This document shows positions 9,756 through 17,851 of a DNA stretch of 42,642 nt, in pieces. The notes under the pieces are model-generated. The model was not told the origin of the DNA. It searched no databases and saw only the letters and a program-made list of their open reading frames with translations. Made by a program: the position numbers and the translations under genes. The stretch lies in NCBI GenBank assembly GCA_041743655.1, contig JBGTMJ010000042.1:1-42642 (forward strand), read 5' to 3'. This stretch comes from JARIHD01 sp041743655. Its GTDB lineage: Bacteria > Patescibacteriota > Saccharimonadia > Saccharimonadales > UBA4665. Position 1 is the first letter of the stretch. Each line of letters opens with the position of its first letter.

Positions 9756-10367
9756 TTACTTTTTGCTGGGTGGATTTGTGATAATTGCGTCAACAAGGCC
9801 GTACTGCTTGGCTTCCTCGGCAGACATCCAGTGGTCATGTTCCATATCATCGTGGACCCGTTCTACTTTCTGCCCAGTATTCTTAGCGACAATTTCTTCA
9901 ACCAAACGCTTGAGTCTCAGGGACTCTCTTAGATCGATCTCCTGGTCAGTCACCTTACCGCTGGTGCCACTTGATGGCTGGTGAATCATAACTGTCGAAT
10001 TTGGCAATAAGAAACGCTTACCCTTGGCCCCGGAACAAAGCAGCAGCGCTGCAGCAGAAGCCTGCATACCGATACCGACAGTTTGTACATCATTCGTAAC
10101 ATACTGCATGGTATCGTAGATAGCCATAAAGTCGTAAGCGTTACCACCAGGACTATTAATATAAAAGAACACGTCTTTCTTTGCATCCTCGGCTTGCAAG
10201 AAGAGCAGTTGGGCAACAATCAAGTTAGCAACAGTACTGTCAACAGCTGTACCAAGAAAAATAATCCGATCCTTCAATAGACGACTATAGATATCATATG
10301 CCCGCTCGTAGCGACCCTCACTCTCTATGACGGTTGGCACGAGGACATTGTTTGTTGGTTGTATCAT
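9756..10367 (-). CDS. clpP: ATP-dependent Clp protease proteolytic subunit
   Basis: ClpP is a serine protease that forms the barrel of Clp complexes and degrades unfolded proteins delivered by Clp ATPases. The 203-aa product has the oxyanion motif SPGGNAYDF, the nucleophile in GMQASAAALLL (Ser near 104), the catalytic His in MIHQP (near 129) and the Asp near 178 in EHDHWMSAEEA. The nucleophile motif is MQASAA rather than the common MAASMG but keeps the serine. The start at 10367 follows GAGAGG at seven bases and gives the usual IQPTNN-like N-terminus; an upstream ATG at 10391 lacks a site. The promoter overlaps a perfect CIRCE operator, so heat-shock control by HrcA is expected. Confidence 0.95.
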   Translation of the reverse strand: MIQPTNNVLVPTVIESEGRYERAYDIYSRLLKDRIIFLGTAVDSTVANLIVAQLLFLQAEDAKKDVFFYINSPGGNAYDFMAIYDTMQYVTNDVQTVGIGMQASAAALLLCSGAKGKRFLLPNSTVMIHQPSSGTSGKVTDQEIDLRESLRLKRLVEEIVAKNTGQKVERVHDDMEHDHWMSAEEAKQYGLVDAIITNPPSKK

Positions 10368-10394
10368 AACTGACCTCTCTACGTTATACATTCC

Positions 10395-10424
10395 ATCATA
10401 ACGTAATTAGCACTCGGCAGTCAA
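10395..10424 (-). promoter_or_regulatory. clpP promoter, sigma70 type
   Basis: On the minus strand the -35 box TTGACT (10419-10424) and -10 box TATGAT (10395-10400) are 18 bases apart. The predicted transcript starts about 21 bases before the clpP ATG. The -35 box sits inside the spacer of the CIRCE operator. Confidence 0.7.
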
Positions 10425-10433
10425 GAGTGCTAA
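10407..10433. promoter_or_regulatory. CIRCE operator (HrcA binding site)
   Basis: TTAGCACTC and GAGTGCTAA are separated by exactly nine bases. This is a perfect match to the CIRCE consensus. It overlaps the clpP -35 box, where bound HrcA would exclude RNA polymerase. No hrcA gene lies in the window. Confidence 0.92.
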
Positions 10434-10456
10434 CTTGCGTTTTTTACCATAGGCAT

Positions 10457-10540
10457 CGGCTCAACCTTCCTGAAGAGGCCTCCATAAACTGGCTCCGTAT
10501 ACATGAGGAGTTTATGGAGAGGTTCAGGAAGGTTGAGCCG
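10457..10540. repeat. 84-base imperfect palindrome between tig and clpP
   Basis: The outer 18 bases are perfectly inverted (10457-10474 and 10523-10540). After a few mismatches the pairing resumes for about eight bases on each side. It lies after the tig stop and before the clpP promoter, so it may end tig transcription, although no T tract follows it on the minus strand. It could also be a small non-autonomous palindromic element. I saw no second copy here. Confidence 0.65.
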
Positions 10541-10570
10541 TCACTCTTTTGTCGGTTTAAAGTATCAGAC

Positions 10571-11857
10571 TTACTCATTACTAGCGTAAGCAACGAGCTT
10601 GTCGGCAGTCTTCTCGCTCACCATCCGTGAAGCAATCTCTTTACGCGCTTCTGGCTTATCCAATTCAGCTTGCATCTGTGCGTCAGTGTATTGTGCCTTG
10701 AGCACCTTCATACGGGTATCAATTTCCTCTGGCGTAACCGAAATGTTCTCTCTTTCGGCAATCTCTCCTAATACCAGCCCGCCCTTGACACGCAGTTCTG
10801 CATTTTCCCGGATCTGTTCACGGTATTGTTCTTCGGTTACACCCTGTCCTTCAAGGAACTCTTGCCACGTCGCGCCCCGATATACAACGTTCTGTCGCTG
10901 TTCGTCAATGAGACGCTGAATTTGTTCGTCAACGAGGACCGTAGGGATAGCCGCTGTCGCCTGCCTGGTTATGCTGGTTAATAATTCATCAGTATATTCT
11001 CTGTCGGCCTGATACTCTTTCTCAGTCATAAGCTGTTTCTTAATGTCAGCTTTAAGATCAGCAACGGTTTTTAACGGACCCACCTTAGCTGCAAATGCGT
11101 CATTGACTTCAGACTCCACCATTTCTTGGACTTTATTGACAGTTACTTTAAATGTGACTTTGCGGTTCTGCAAGGTTTTTGTACCATAATCTTTAGGAAA
11201 CGTTAGCGCAAAGGTCTTTTCTTCGCCGCTCTTAAGCCCGATAAGGTTTGTCTCGAACCCGGGGATAAAGGTATTGCTTCCCAAAAGTAATGAGTATTCC
11301 TTCCCTTCAGCACCGCTAATTGGTTCTTCGGTTTTGGCATCCACGCCCTTAAAGTCTATTACTGCCTGGTCGCCATTCTTAGCTGCACGAGAGACGTCTT
11401 TCTTATCGGCGTAACGCTTTTTTAACTGGTCAAGGACGTCGTTAATATCCTTTTCAGTAATGCTAACCGGCTTCTTGGCCAACTGTATCTTCTTATAATC
11501 GGGTAAACTAATCTTGCCAACCACTTCAACTTCCATATTCACTTCAAGAGTCGTGAACGGCACGAATTTTGCAATACTAACGTTCGGCTGGGCAACGGGT
11601 CGAAGATTATGCTCGCGTAAAGCGCCCACATACAGTAGATTTACGGCCCGGTCCAGAAATTCAGTCTGCAAGGTCGTGTGGTTGACATTCTTTTCTACCA
11701 GACTCAGAGGAGCCTTGCCTTCCCGGAACCCGGCAATGCGCATTGTGCGGGCAAGCTGCTCAAGTGTTTTCTTTTTTACTGCTTGCAGCTGTTCATCATC
11801 TGCTAGTAGTGTAAGCCGTACTTTAGTATCAGATAAATTCTTTTTATCCACTTGCAT
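10571..11857 (-). CDS. tig: Trigger factor, ribosome-associated chaperone and prolyl isomerase
   Basis: Trigger factor binds near the ribosomal exit tunnel through L23 and L29 and helps nascent chains fold. The product is about 428 aa, normal for the family. The N-terminal ribosome-binding domain has the signature GFREGKAPLSLVEK (family GFRxGKxP). A central FKBP-like prolyl isomerase domain (about residues 150-245) contains GDQAVIDFKG, FIPGFETNLIGLKSGEEKTF and the FPKDYG segment. The C-terminal helical domain runs from about 250 to the end. I chose ATG at 11857; a GTG two codons earlier is possible and no strong ribosome-binding site separates them. It lies directly upstream of clpP, as in many bacteria, but clpP has its own CIRCE-controlled promoter. 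Confidence 0.95.
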   Translation of the reverse strand: MQVDKKNLSDTKVRLTLLADDEQLQAVKKKTLEQLARTMRIAGFREGKAPLSLVEKNVNHTTLQTEFLDRAVNLLYVGALREHNLRPVAQPNVSIAKFVPFTTLEVNMEVEVVGKISLPDYKKIQLAKKPVSITEKDINDVLDQLKKRYADKKDVSRAAKNGDQAVIDFKGVDAKTEEPISGAEGKEYSLLLGSNTFIPGFETNLIGLKSGEEKTFALTFPKDYGTKTLQNRKVTFKVTVNKVQEMVESEVNDAFAAKVGPLKTVADLKADIKKQLMTEKEYQADREYTDELLTSITRQATAAIPTVLVDEQIQRLIDEQRQNVVYRGATWQEFLEGQGVTEEQYREQIRENAELRVKGGLVLGEIAERENISVTPEEIDTRMKVLKAQYTDAQMQAELDKPEARKEIASRMVSEKTADKLVAYASNE

Positions 11858-11898
11858 AGTCACGTACTGTAACAGATCGGCGAGTCTTTTGCTAGCTA

Positions 11899-14124
11899 TT
11901 ACAAAATCGGGGGCAAACTAGTAATAGCGTCATAACTGTCTACAGTAGCAGTAGGCGTCGTGGTTGGTTGGGTGAGCCAGAGTGAGGGGTTGAAGTTAAA
12001 GACTTCTGCAGCATTGTTACCCGAAGGACCGTCATTCTGGCTGAGGGATAGCTTGCCAGCGGTACGCAGGAACTCAATGCTATTGGCTATAAAGGCACCG
12101 TTAATGGTGAGTTTGTTATTGCAGTCAGTGTAAAAGGAGTTGCTGTGGTGGTCTGCTGGGGTGAACGGTGCAGTAGCACAGGTGTAGATGACACCACCGG
12201 TGTCATCGGCGGTATTGATACCACCAGCGTTAGGATGTTTCTGGGCAATGTAGATGCCATCAAGCTGGGAAACATTCCTACTTATATAGATGTTGCCACG
12301 CACGACTACCTGGAAGAGAGGTATGCTGGTGATGTCCATGGTAGTTGGGTAGACAACGTTGTTGCTAATGAACAGGTTGCCATCAATGTAGATAGTTATC
12401 CTATTCCCTGAGCCAACAGTCAGGTCACCACCGCCACCCCCAGGCCGCTCCAGGATTGTGTTGCTGTTGAAGGCATAATTGCCATCAAGTGCAGTGAATT
12501 GGCCAGGGGGGGTGGGAGTTGGGAATGAGGCGGGGGGTAGCGGCAGGCTATTGATCCTATCATAGTAGTTAGCAATGCAGGGTGCAGTTTCAAAACCGCC
12601 ACCGAACTTGCCAGCAGGTGGATCAACGTTCACAGTGTTAGCAAACGACAGGCCTGTGGGAGCTGGAGCACCAGGGCTGCTTTGGGCACTGGCAAAGCCA
12701 TTAATGGCATCCATGGCATAGGTAGCATATTGGGTACCGGCACCGGCGTAGGCGTGGCTGCTTCCTCTGTTCCAGGTTGCTATGCCAGCACGGGGGTTAG
12801 AGGCACAGTCCAGGCCACTGCCAGCAGCTATATCACCGCCGTAGACTTTGAGGTAGGGGCGGTTGGCGATGGCGATGCATTGTTCTGCAGTTCCTTCTGG
12901 TGCAGCAGCACCAGGGGTTGCGGGGTGGACAAAGAAAGTAGTGCAGATAGTGCTGCCCTCGTGGGTGGGAGTAATAGGAATGGGAAGGCCAGAAGTAGTG
13001 AAAGGCGAACCTGGGGCTATACTACCGGGAGATCCGGAGTTATGTATGCAGCCGGACGTCCCTGCAGGGCAGCCAGGTGGAGGAGAACTACTAGGGTTAT
13101 GAGAGCCGGGATAGGTATATGTATACGTATCCCACGTTGTGCCTGAAGACGGCGTAGTACCCTGATTATTAATAGTGTACGTAACATTTATTGTGTCGTC
13201 TGGCTGAGCTGTGTTTCCAGTACTACTTGAACCATTGGGGCCGGTAATATTTGTGTTAATTGAAGGGACTAGATTGAAGTCAGGGGGAGGAATCGCAGGG
13301 GGAGGTGGAAGATCTTCCGCAGTTGCCATCCTGGTATTACCACACTTACGGTCGATCATATATGTGACCTTGTCATCCCTGTCATATACGGTCATAGATT
13401 GCCAACTAGTGCCAGGGCCACATGAAGCTTCCTCGTAAATAGGTTGATTGGGATCCCAGGGGCTATAGGGACCAGTGTAATTACCAGAGGGGCCACCACC
13501 GTAGCCAGGAGGAGGATTTCTATCCAAGTAAGGCGCAATATCATCCCGGTCCGCCTGGTAGTAGCTGTCGGGCGTACCACAGGGAGTAGCTGTTTGAGTT
13601 TCTTTCCAAGTTATTTTTCCAAGAAGACCTGTCGATGTGCTGCCATCCTCACTATCATTACTGTACAAAGCCATCATGAGTCTCCAGGTACCTCTTTCAA
13701 ATTGCGAAACACTTTTAGTTTTAGTCTGGTATGGAAGCGGCCAGCTACCAAGCATACTATGTATATAGAATTGGGACGCTGTTACATGTTGGGCATTGCC
13801 TGCGCCAGCAATGCAAGAAGTCGTGTACCGACCGCCGTCAAGGTTACATATAACCATGTCAATGAACTCTTGTACCGTATTTACGTTCGCTGGTATCCCT
13901 TCAGGTAATACAAACCGAATTGGGTCACTACTGGCGAAATTACTAAGCCTATTATGGTAATACCCGCAAGCATAGGTGCGTCCAAAGAAAATAATTGGGC
14001 CGGTCGTACAATTGGTGAGAGCAGCTGCAGCCTGTTTGGTCGTACCTAGAAAAGTTAGCCCAAAACTGGCTACAAAGAATACGATAACAATGCTTACAAT
14101 ACTTAGACGCTTGAGTAAACGCAT
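11899..14124 (-). CDS. Large secreted or surface protein with CARDB/DUF11-like region
   Basis: A 741-aa exported protein. Residues 1-35 form a signal peptide: a basic start MRLLKR, a hydrophobic core and a cleavage-like KQAAAA. A Pro/Gly/Ser/Thr-rich middle includes a segment resembling CARDB/DUF11 beta-sandwich domains (NVTYTINNQGTTPSSGTTW). The C-terminal third (from about residue 590) is rich in NLFISNNVV / GNIYISRNVS type strands, suggesting a beta-solenoid. Several cysteines could form disulfides. The start at 14124 is preferred because it begins the signal peptide and has GGAGAG upstream at the end of the preceding gene. It is one base from the TPR membrane protein, so they probably form an operon. 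The specific function is unknown; a cell-surface role is inferred. Confidence 0.8.
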   Translation of the reverse strand: MRLLKRLSIVSIVIVFFVASFGLTFLGTTKQAAAALTNCTTGPIIFFGRTYACGYYHNRLSNFASSDPIRFVLPEGIPANVNTVQEFIDMVICNLDGGRYTTSCIAGAGNAQHVTASQFYIHSMLGSWPLPYQTKTKSVSQFERGTWRLMMALYSNDSEDGSTSTGLLGKITWKETQTATPCGTPDSYYQADRDDIAPYLDRNPPPGYGGGPSGNYTGPYSPWDPNQPIYEEASCGPGTSWQSMTVYDRDDKVTYMIDRKCGNTRMATAEDLPPPPAIPPPDFNLVPSINTNITGPNGSSSTGNTAQPDDTINVTYTINNQGTTPSSGTTWDTYTYTYPGSHNPSSSPPPGCPAGTSGCIHNSGSPGSIAPGSPFTTSGLPIPITPTHEGSTICTTFFVHPATPGAAAPEGTAEQCIAIANRPYLKVYGGDIAAGSGLDCASNPRAGIATWNRGSSHAYAGAGTQYATYAMDAINGFASAQSSPGAPAPTGLSFANTVNVDPPAGKFGGGFETAPCIANYYDRINSLPLPPASFPTPTPPGQFTALDGNYAFNSNTILERPGGGGGDLTVGSGNRITIYIDGNLFISNNVVYPTTMDITSIPLFQVVVRGNIYISRNVSQLDGIYIAQKHPNAGGINTADDTGGVIYTCATAPFTPADHHSNSFYTDCNNKLTINGAFIANSIEFLRTAGKLSLSQNDGPSGNNAAEVFNFNPSLWLTQPTTTPTATVDSYDAITSLPPIL

Positions 14125-14125
14125 C

Positions 14126-14692
14126 TTATTGGCTCTCCAACGACTTAATCTTATCCTCAAGCTGCGCCCTCAGACCTCCGCGCATTACACCACCAGACGA
14201 TGTGCTGCCTCCCGCACTAGTATTTTCCAAAGCCAGCTTATAATACTCAATAGCCTTAGGTTTATCATCAAGCCTTTCGTAATAGGTAGCCATGAGGTAG
14301 GCATCCAACTTCTTGGTGCTGGGGTCAAGCTGGTGTTTTTTGTCCAGGTAATTGAGAGCTTCTGTCAGGTTGCCAGCGCTTGCAACCGCTCCGGACAGTT
14401 CGGCATATATCTTCACCTTTTCTTCTTTGGTCTGGGCTTTATCAAGGGCGGCCTTTAGCAATTCTGTGGACTTCTGGTAATCACCTGTCGCAAAGGCAGC
14501 TTCGGAGGTTTCCAGAGCATTGTTGAGTGCTGCCCTCTTTTCCTTTTTAGAGTTGTTCAAGTTATAGAAAACTAGCACTCCTATGGCCAGTACAAGTAAA
14601 GCAACAAGTGGTATGAGGAAGGTACGGCTCGTAAGCTTATGTTGCCATGAGCTAGTCTGACCTGTTCCGTAGTGTACTGAGTTATTTTCCAT
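14126..14692 (-). CDS. Membrane-anchored TPR protein
   Basis: A 188-aa protein with one membrane segment at about residues 24-44 (LTSRTFLIPLVALLVLAIGV) and a soluble C-terminal part with tetratricopeptide-like helices. Examples are AFATGDYQKSTELLKAALDKA, SAGNLTEALNYLDKKHQLDP and YYERLDDKPKAIEYYKLALE. TPR repeats mediate protein contacts. The last 30 residues are Gly/Ser-rich followed by a short helix. It is immediately upstream of the large exported protein with a one-base gap, and may help its export or placement; that is inference. Confidence 0.8.
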   Translation of the reverse strand: MENNSVHYGTGQTSSWQHKLTSRTFLIPLVALLVLAIGVLVFYNLNNSKKEKRAALNNALETSEAAFATGDYQKSTELLKAALDKAQTKEEKVKIYAELSGAVASAGNLTEALNYLDKKHQLDPSTKKLDAYLMATYYERLDDKPKAIEYYKLALENTSAGGSTSSGGVMRGGLRAQLEDKIKSLESQ

Positions 14693-14732
14693 AGGTCTTT
14701 ACGGTATATAGTAAAGCATAAGCGGGGAAAAG

Positions 14733-16046
14733 TTAAGACGTTTCCTCGCGATAGTCTTTAACGATACTTACTATCCGAGATACACTGTGACGTTCGGCAA
14801 CACCTGTCACCAGGTTGCGGACTTCATAAAGTTCTTCTTTAATTTCGTTCTCGCCAATAAACATAGCGTAGCGGACGCCTTTCTTTACGGCAGTCTGAAT
14901 CTGTTTGTCCGCTTTACGTCCACTTATGTCTACCGCTACGTTAGCGCCCATCTCGCGTAGGTCTTCGATAACTTTTTGAGCCTTAGCGTATATGTCACCA
15001 ATAAGGACGACATATACATCTGTCTCGGGCCGTATGTTCGGCAGCAAGTCGTGCCCTTCCAGGAAGTTTTGTAAGGTCACGTCACCCCAGCCAAAGCCAA
15101 CTGTCGGCACCGATTCTACACCGAACAGACCGACCAGCCCATCATAACGACCCCCACCCATCATAGATCTGTTGTTCTCAGGGTGGTTATCAAATAGTTC
15201 AAACACAATACCGGTATAATAGTCAAAACCCCGCATAACAGTAATATCAAACACTACGTTAGATATGCGAGCATCCTTAAGCAGCTCGATAAGCAGTTTC
15301 AATTCTTTGGCCGATTCGTGCTCGCGTACTGCTTCGGGTAAGTGACTTATTTGTTTAATCTTAAGAAGTCCGATCAGTTTGTTGCTTGCTCCAGTCTCAC
15401 GTTGGCTAGGTGTAAATATCGCTTCAGCTTCAGCCTGAAATTCGGCCAATGGCATCTTGGGCATACGATCAATAAGCTTGGCTGCCATCTGAGACTGAAC
15501 AGTACTTAATCCAAGGTACTCTTTCATGATAAAGTCCATGAGCTTGCGACTATTCACCTTAACGGTGTACATGTCGTGTGTGGCGCCAAAACGTTTGAGA
15601 ATAGCATCAGCTACCTGGATAGTTTCCATTTCCGCTTTCATATCGTGCTCGCCAAAAATGTCAACGTTGAGCTGCCAGTGCTCACGCAGGCGACCGCGCT
15701 GTGGGCGCTCATAGCGCCACAGGTTAGGTATACTATACCATCTGAGCGGATATGCCAGTTCTTGACGCCTGCCGGCAACCATGCGGCTGACTGTGGGTGT
15801 CATTTCAGGGCGAATGACAACCTTACGGCCACCCCGATCTTCAAAGACGTATGTTTGTTCGTTGACTATTTCGTCACCTGTTTTAGCTAAGTAGAGCTCA
15901 AGGGGTTCTAAAATAGGTGCATCATATTCTTCATATCCAAAACGTTCAACAGTGTCGCGGACAATACCGAACATATATTTCTGGAGACGCTTATCCTCAG
16001 GATAAAAATCCCGTGCCCCTTTATACGGTTGGGTTGCTAGTGCCAT
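14733..16046 (-). CDS. hisS: Histidyl-tRNA synthetase
   Basis: A class II synthetase that charges tRNA-His, 437 aa, normal length. Motif 2 is seen in RYERPQRGRLREHWQLNVD, the substrate-binding region in RPEMTPTVSRM, the histidine A loop in RGFDYYTGIVFELFD and motif 3 in GGGRYDGLVGLFG. The C-terminal anticodon-binding domain begins near residue 345 (DVYVVLIGD) and includes REMGANVAVDISGRKADKQI. The ATG at 16046 has AAGGA about 12 bases upstream, a loose spacing. A hairpin at 16099-16118 isolates it from the upstream gene. Confidence 0.96.
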   Translation of the reverse strand: MALATQPYKGARDFYPEDKRLQKYMFGIVRDTVERFGYEEYDAPILEPLELYLAKTGDEIVNEQTYVFEDRGGRKVVIRPEMTPTVSRMVAGRRQELAYPLRWYSIPNLWRYERPQRGRLREHWQLNVDIFGEHDMKAEMETIQVADAILKRFGATHDMYTVKVNSRKLMDFIMKEYLGLSTVQSQMAAKLIDRMPKMPLAEFQAEAEAIFTPSQRETGASNKLIGLLKIKQISHLPEAVREHESAKELKLLIELLKDARISNVVFDITVMRGFDYYTGIVFELFDNHPENNRSMMGGGRYDGLVGLFGVESVPTVGFGWGDVTLQNFLEGHDLLPNIRPETDVYVVLIGDIYAKAQKVIEDLREMGANVAVDISGRKADKQIQTAVKKGVRYAMFIGENEIKEELYEVRNLVTGVAERHSVSRIVSIVKDYREETS

Positions 16047-16098
16047 GGTATCGATATTCCTTAATTCTTTAGGTTGATTGTATCAAATAATAGCTAAA

Positions 16099-16118
16099 AA
16101 CGCCGGCAAACCGGCGTT
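16099..16118. terminator. Hairpin terminator upstream of hisS
   Basis: An eight-base perfect stem rich in GC (16099-16106 and 16111-16118) closes a four-base loop. T-rich sequence follows in both directions: six Ts at 16124-16129 on the plus strand, and TTTTT partly inside the stem on the minus strand. It most likely ends transcription of the TPR gene upstream of hisS. The 150 bases beyond it up to 16270 contain no convincing gene. Confidence 0.7.
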
Positions 16119-16270
16119 AACTATTTTTTGTAAGACTAAACTAACCGATTCGATCCGGCGGAATATGAATATGCTGTTGGGTTTGGGAGAGCTTCATCAA
16201 ATACTACTGTAACATATATTTGCTTTTTCGAGGTACGTCCTTGCAAACTGGACTATACCTTTAGCCATAC

Positions 16271-16654
16271 CTAACGAGTCTGAGGACGAGACTGTTGCAT
16301 GCAAAGATTTAGATTGCTTTGAGTATCCGTCACAATCTGGTGCTCCTCTCCCAAAATCCTCTTTCGTATCTCCAAAGCTTCTTCAAACAGTGGAACCGCT
16401 TCTTCGCATTGGCCTTGGATATGGTAAAGAACTGCTAGATTATTTATATCTTTAGCGAAATCAGGGTTCTCTGTATCGCCTATTTCCCGCTGTAGGTTTA
16501 CTGCTTGTAAATAGTTTTTACTTGCACCCTTGAACTGTGAGAGCCCAGCTTGTTCCTGAGCGGCACTTCTGAACTCAGTTATCTTACTTTGAGTTTGGTC
16601 ACTCCCAGGCCAGTTATTTGGGTTTGGGGGTGTCTGACCTATATGCTTATCCAT
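16271..16654 (-). CDS. Small TPR protein, kinesin-light-chain type repeats
   Basis: A 127-aa soluble protein with about two tetratricopeptide repeats of the TPR_12 type: INNLAVLYHIQGQCEEAVPL followed by FEEALEIRKRILGEEHQ. The wording is typical of NB-ARC/kinesin-light-chain-like TPR arrays, but this gene holds only a short piece and may be a remnant of a larger one. ATG at 16654 is chosen because an excellent promoter ends eight bases upstream, which would give a nearly leaderless message; there is no ribosome-binding site. Its partner is unknown. Confidence 0.7.
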   Translation of the reverse strand: MDKHIGQTPPNPNNWPGSDQTQSKITEFRSAAQEQAGLSQFKGASKNYLQAVNLQREIGDTENPDFAKDINNLAVLYHIQGQCEEAVPLFEEALEIRKRILGEEHQIVTDTQSNLNLCMQQSRPQTR

Positions 16655-16662
16655 AATTAACG

Positions 16663-16691
16663 ATAATATACTAAAATTCAATTAATGTCAA
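16663..16691 (-). promoter_or_regulatory. Near-consensus promoter giving a leaderless transcript
   Basis: On the minus strand TTGACA (16686-16691) and TATTAT (16663-16668) are exactly 17 bases apart. The -10 box ends eight bases from the ATG at 16654, so transcription should begin within about two bases of the start codon. Confidence 0.7.
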
Positions 16692-16821
16692 TACTTGTGC
16701 AAGAAGATGCTGTTTCCTTTGTGTCAGGTGTCTCAAGTAATTATCTGAGCTGTTGTTTCGTTGTGCTTGCCCTGCTGACATGGCTCTATCGTCTTGGTAC
16801 AGAACAGATTCCTCATATCTT

Positions 16822-16854
16822 TATCCAAGGGTATCCAAGGCCAGTCCCTGGAAT
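16822..16854 (+). repeat. REP-like palindrome, left copy
   Basis: Contains a tandem step of TATCCAAGG followed by CCAAGGCCAGTCCCTGG, which can fold as a short hairpin with one mismatch. The 20-base core at 16834-16853 is the exact reverse complement of 17545-17564. Confidence 0.75.
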
Positions 16855-16864
16855 CTATCGAATA

Positions 16865-17485
16865 TTATATAGTATCTACGACTGATCTCTTATGCGCTTC
16901 CCGGTCGCGCTGTTCTTTTTCGTAGTCAAGCACAAACTTTTCATACTGCTTGATATTGTCAAATAGTGCAAGCAATGGCTTGGTCTGAATCCACTCACGA
17001 CAGTCATTGGGCTTCAAATAGTCTTGATAGCTACAGTGTGGCCAAGTACGAAAGTCCCAATGGTTCAAATGTATGTAGCGCGTGGTATGCATAAGCTGCT
17101 CGTCACTTACTATTTCCACTCCTTTAAACCTATTCTCAAACAGTGGGCCCCGCCTTTTGTATTTTTTATTGAAATACATGGTATAGGCGGTACAAATACT
17201 TTGCATGAACTGAGTTATACCTTGTCGACCATGTTGAAAAACAAGCATGTGGAAGTGATTGGGCATCAGACAGTAGGTATTGAGATCAAGCTCATCGTTC
17301 AGCCGTTTGTATTCACGTCCTTTGGAGTCTTTAATTATCGTAGATGACAAGCAGCGCGCAATGAGATATTCAAATTGTCCGTAGTCTGCCTCATCCAAGA
17401 AGATTTCAGTCTGGTTCCATCCCCGATTGTAGATATGGTAGTAGTGGTTAGGAATGTACGCTTTGATGGTATTTTTGCCTGGCAT
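16865..17485 (-). CDS. REP-associated tyrosine transposase (Y1_Tnp / RAYT)
   Basis: A 206-aa single-strand transposase of the IS200/TnpA-REP type. Such enzymes nick at palindromic REP sequences through a tyrosine and an HUH metal site. The N-terminal NHYYHIYNRGWNQTEIF is typical, the HUH motif is in CLMPNHFHMLV (about residues 77-87), and the Tyr-bearing helix follows near TAYTMYFNKKYKRRGPLFE. Conserved ENRFKGV and RYIHLNH segments are present. The length is normal for RAYTs, so the protein looks intact. Flanking inverted palindromes at 16834-16853 and 17545-17564 are the presumed substrates. Confidence 0.9.
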   Translation of the reverse strand: MPGKNTIKAYIPNHYYHIYNRGWNQTEIFLDEADYGQFEYLIARCLSSTIIKDSKGREYKRLNDELDLNTYCLMPNHFHMLVFQHGRQGITQFMQSICTAYTMYFNKKYKRRGPLFENRFKGVEIVSDEQLMHTTRYIHLNHWDFRTWPHCSYQDYLKPNDCREWIQTKPLLALFDNIKQYEKFVLDYEKEQRDREAHKRSVVDTI

Positions 17486-17542
17486 GGGCAGACATTATCA
17501 GTAATTACTTAAAAACACCAACTTACTATGAAACATCTCTCA

Positions 17543-17578
17543 ATTTCCAGGGACTGGCCTTGGAAATCCTTGGAAATC
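17543..17578 (-). repeat. REP-like palindrome, right copy
   Basis: Inverted counterpart of the left copy, with an identical 20-base core at 17545-17564 and a following tandem TTGGAAATC step. Its outer end overlaps the TGA stop of the small gene that starts at 17777. Confidence 0.75.
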
Positions 17579-17777
17579 ACATGTTTAGACGGTCAAGCTG
17601 ATGCCCCATTACCAAACGTTCATCATCATTAATTTCTCGGCGTTTTGCCATAGCATCAAGGGCACGAAAAATACGTTCAATATCTGCTTTGTCAGCCTTA
17701 GCCTCTAGGACTTTATCGATACGGTCAAACCGTTCTTCCATATATTTGAATAGCTTAGTAAATTCGTCTTCGCTCAT
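17577..17777 (-). CDS. Small coiled-coil protein, 66 aa
   Basis: A short charged protein (MSEDEFTKLFKYMEERFDRI and onward) predicted to be a continuous helix, with a heptad-like pattern around ERFDRIDKVLEAKADKADIE. Similar small helical proteins occur in phages and CPR genomes, but I cannot assign a function. Its stop codon touches the outer end of the REP-like repeat, so its last residues may come from the insertion. The start lacks a close ribosome-binding site. Confidence 0.55.
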   Translation of the reverse strand: MSEDEFTKLFKYMEERFDRIDKVLEAKADKADIERIFRALDAMAKRREINDDERLVMGHQLDRLNM

Positions 17778-17851
17778 AGCAACTAGTATGGGTCAAACTC
17801 CTAACCCGGTCAAGCAAATCAGACTTGGCAATAATAGTGATAAAACACAAA

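Larger units (their letters stand above)
16822..17578. mobile_element. RAYT transposase unit flanked by inverted REP-like repeats
   Basis: A gene for a REP-associated Y1 transposase is bracketed by two copies of a palindromic repeat in inverted orientation. The shared core of 20 bases (16834-16853 and 17545-17564) is identical, and matching ATCCAAGG-type steps extend outward on both sides. Repeat and transposase together form a self-contained unit of about 757 bases. The right end meets the stop codon of the neighbouring 66-aa gene. Confidence 0.75.

Noticed and set aside
16130..16270. Two tiny minus-strand frames (23 and 18 codons) between the TPR gene and the hairpin
   Set aside because: They are very short, with no ribosome-binding site or recognisable product; chance frames are more likely.
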